DNA of 23,795 nt from Leptolyngbya sp. SIO4C5 (lineage in GTDB: Bacteria > Cyanobacteriota > Cyanobacteriia > Phormidesmidales > Phormidesmidaceae), in contig JAAHIC010000013.1 in the NCBI GenBank assembly GCA_010671965.1, forward strand, positions 1 to 23,795. Direction: 5' to 3'. The first letter of the stretch is position 1, and each line of letters begins with the position of its first letter. The position numbers and the translations under genes are program-made. The notes under the pieces were generated by a model. It saw only the letters and a program-made list of their open reading frames with translations, was not told where the DNA came from and did not search any database. Shown piece after piece: positions 23,433 through 23,795 of this stretch.

Positions 23433-23568
23433 ATGGCATTAAGCGGTAGAGCAGGAACGACAGGCGATCACAGAATACCGAGTAACCATTCCCAGAGATT
23501 TAGGGGCGGATATTGTCGAGATATTATCGGGTTTAAGACCTTCTTTGGTCTTCCAGGTTTATCTCTAA
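23433..23568 (+). pseudogene. small frameshifted gene after the plasmid fragment
   Basis: GGGAGGCGA lies directly before the ATG at 23433, nine bases after the upstream stop. The ATG frame is unconvincing, but removing one A near 23441 gives a 45-residue protein containing AVEQERQAITEYRVTIPRDL then GADIVEILSG, ending at 23568. The good ribosome-binding site and the coherent second frame suggest a small gene broken by one inserted base. The family is unknown. Confidence 0.35.
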
Positions 23569-23700
23569 AAGCCTGATTTTTCTGGATAGGTCTAGGAAAT
23601 CATCCGTAAACTTGTTAAGACCGTCAGAGAAAGTTGCTATTCCACTGGCAATTGTTGCTATAGCTAGCCAGGGCCATTTCATTCTCACAGAAGCTTTCAT
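23533..23700 (-). CDS. stand-alone copy of the C-terminal helical module
   Basis: About 56 residues from ATG 23700 (open up to 23739). WLAIATIASGIATFSDGLN then KFTDDFLDLSRKIRLLE parallels the end of the 21712-22473 protein (IATAAGAIAG... FSGNLNQFTDNVVELTGRLG). The hydrophobic stretch could insert in a membrane. Its 3' end overlaps a small hairpin (AAGACC/GGTCTT, 23535-23552). It is probably the surviving 3' end of another family member, although it could still be expressed as a small protein. Confidence 0.5.
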   Translation of the reverse strand: MKASVRMKWPWLAIATIASGIATFSDGLNKFTDDFLDLSRKIRLLEINLEDQRRS

Positions 23701-23737
23701 ATGATAAGGTTTCAGGCTGTACCGAGTCTCTGGGAAC

Positions 23738-23795
23738 ATGATGAGTCTGCCTGTCCAACTTGCAACGGAACGCCTCGAGATCTTAGAGGTCTTTG
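23738..23795 (+). CDS. possible start of a gene leaving the right edge
   Basis: GGGAA lies just before tandem ATG codons at 23738 and 23741. The frame reads MMSLPVQLATERLEILEVF to the window end without a stop. This looks like a natural protein start, but 19 codons are too few to identify it. Confidence 0.35.
   Translation, partial: MMSLPVQLATERLEILEVF

Overview
The window looks like a cyanobacterial plasmid or plasmid-derived accessory region. The HIP1 octamer GCGATCGC recurs throughout most of it (for example near 4147, 8863, 10375, 12737, 13309, 14571, 17506 and 22912), which is typical of many cyanobacteria. The gene content is plasmid-like: a ParA/ribbon-helix-helix (RHH) partition pair, an initiator-like gene with in-gene repeats, several small RHH proteins, a GIY-YIG nuclease, recombinases and IS remnants. 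The species cannot be named from the sequence.

Left part (1-9850): an accessory, partly decayed segment. An IS630 transposase gene runs off the left edge, and its element end truncates a tyrosine-recombinase-like gene (104-1501). Unknown proteins, a Uma2-family nuclease-like protein and an RHH protein follow, mostly on the minus strand. A complete ISAs1-family IS (5596-6752) carries target-site duplications and a frameshifted transposase. Next come two small coiled-coil membrane proteins, a secreted SH3-like protein, and a 179-aa tyrosine recombinase lacking an N-terminal core-binding domain. Four copies of a roughly 40-bp repeat (5008-5055, 5455-5490, 8367-8409, 8588-8634) form two inverted pairs in this segment, the second pair just upstream of the recombinase.

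Middle part (9850-18260): the plasmid backbone. ParA and its RHH partner are flanked by TGAGT-type repeats. A minus-strand operon encodes RHH, GIY-YIG and unknown proteins, with 10-bp-phased operator-like repeats upstream. A plus-strand operon of four overlapping genes encodes an HTH protein, two exported proteins and one unknown. A hairpin-rich stretch, a secreted helical-repeat protein, and an XRE regulator divergent from an initiator-like gene follow. The initiator-like gene contains four exact 21-nt iterons followed by AT-rich DNA, an arrangement like phage lambda O.

Right part (18300-23795): a cluster of modular cyanobacterial proteins. It holds a long pentapeptide-repeat protein, and a divergent pair sharing an N-terminal domain that resembles effector-associated (Death-like adaptor) domains. 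One of the pair also has a TRADD-N-like segment, a (D/A)(L/R) tract encoded by about 67 hexamers, and pentapeptides. Two truncated paralogues follow. Three of these proteins share a linker module (GAQF...ETVQG...GG). The right end is a graveyard: an IS630 C-terminal remnant, a plasmid-gene fragment, a frameshifted small gene, and possibly the start of a gene leaving the window. Domain names here rest on pattern recognition, not on searches.
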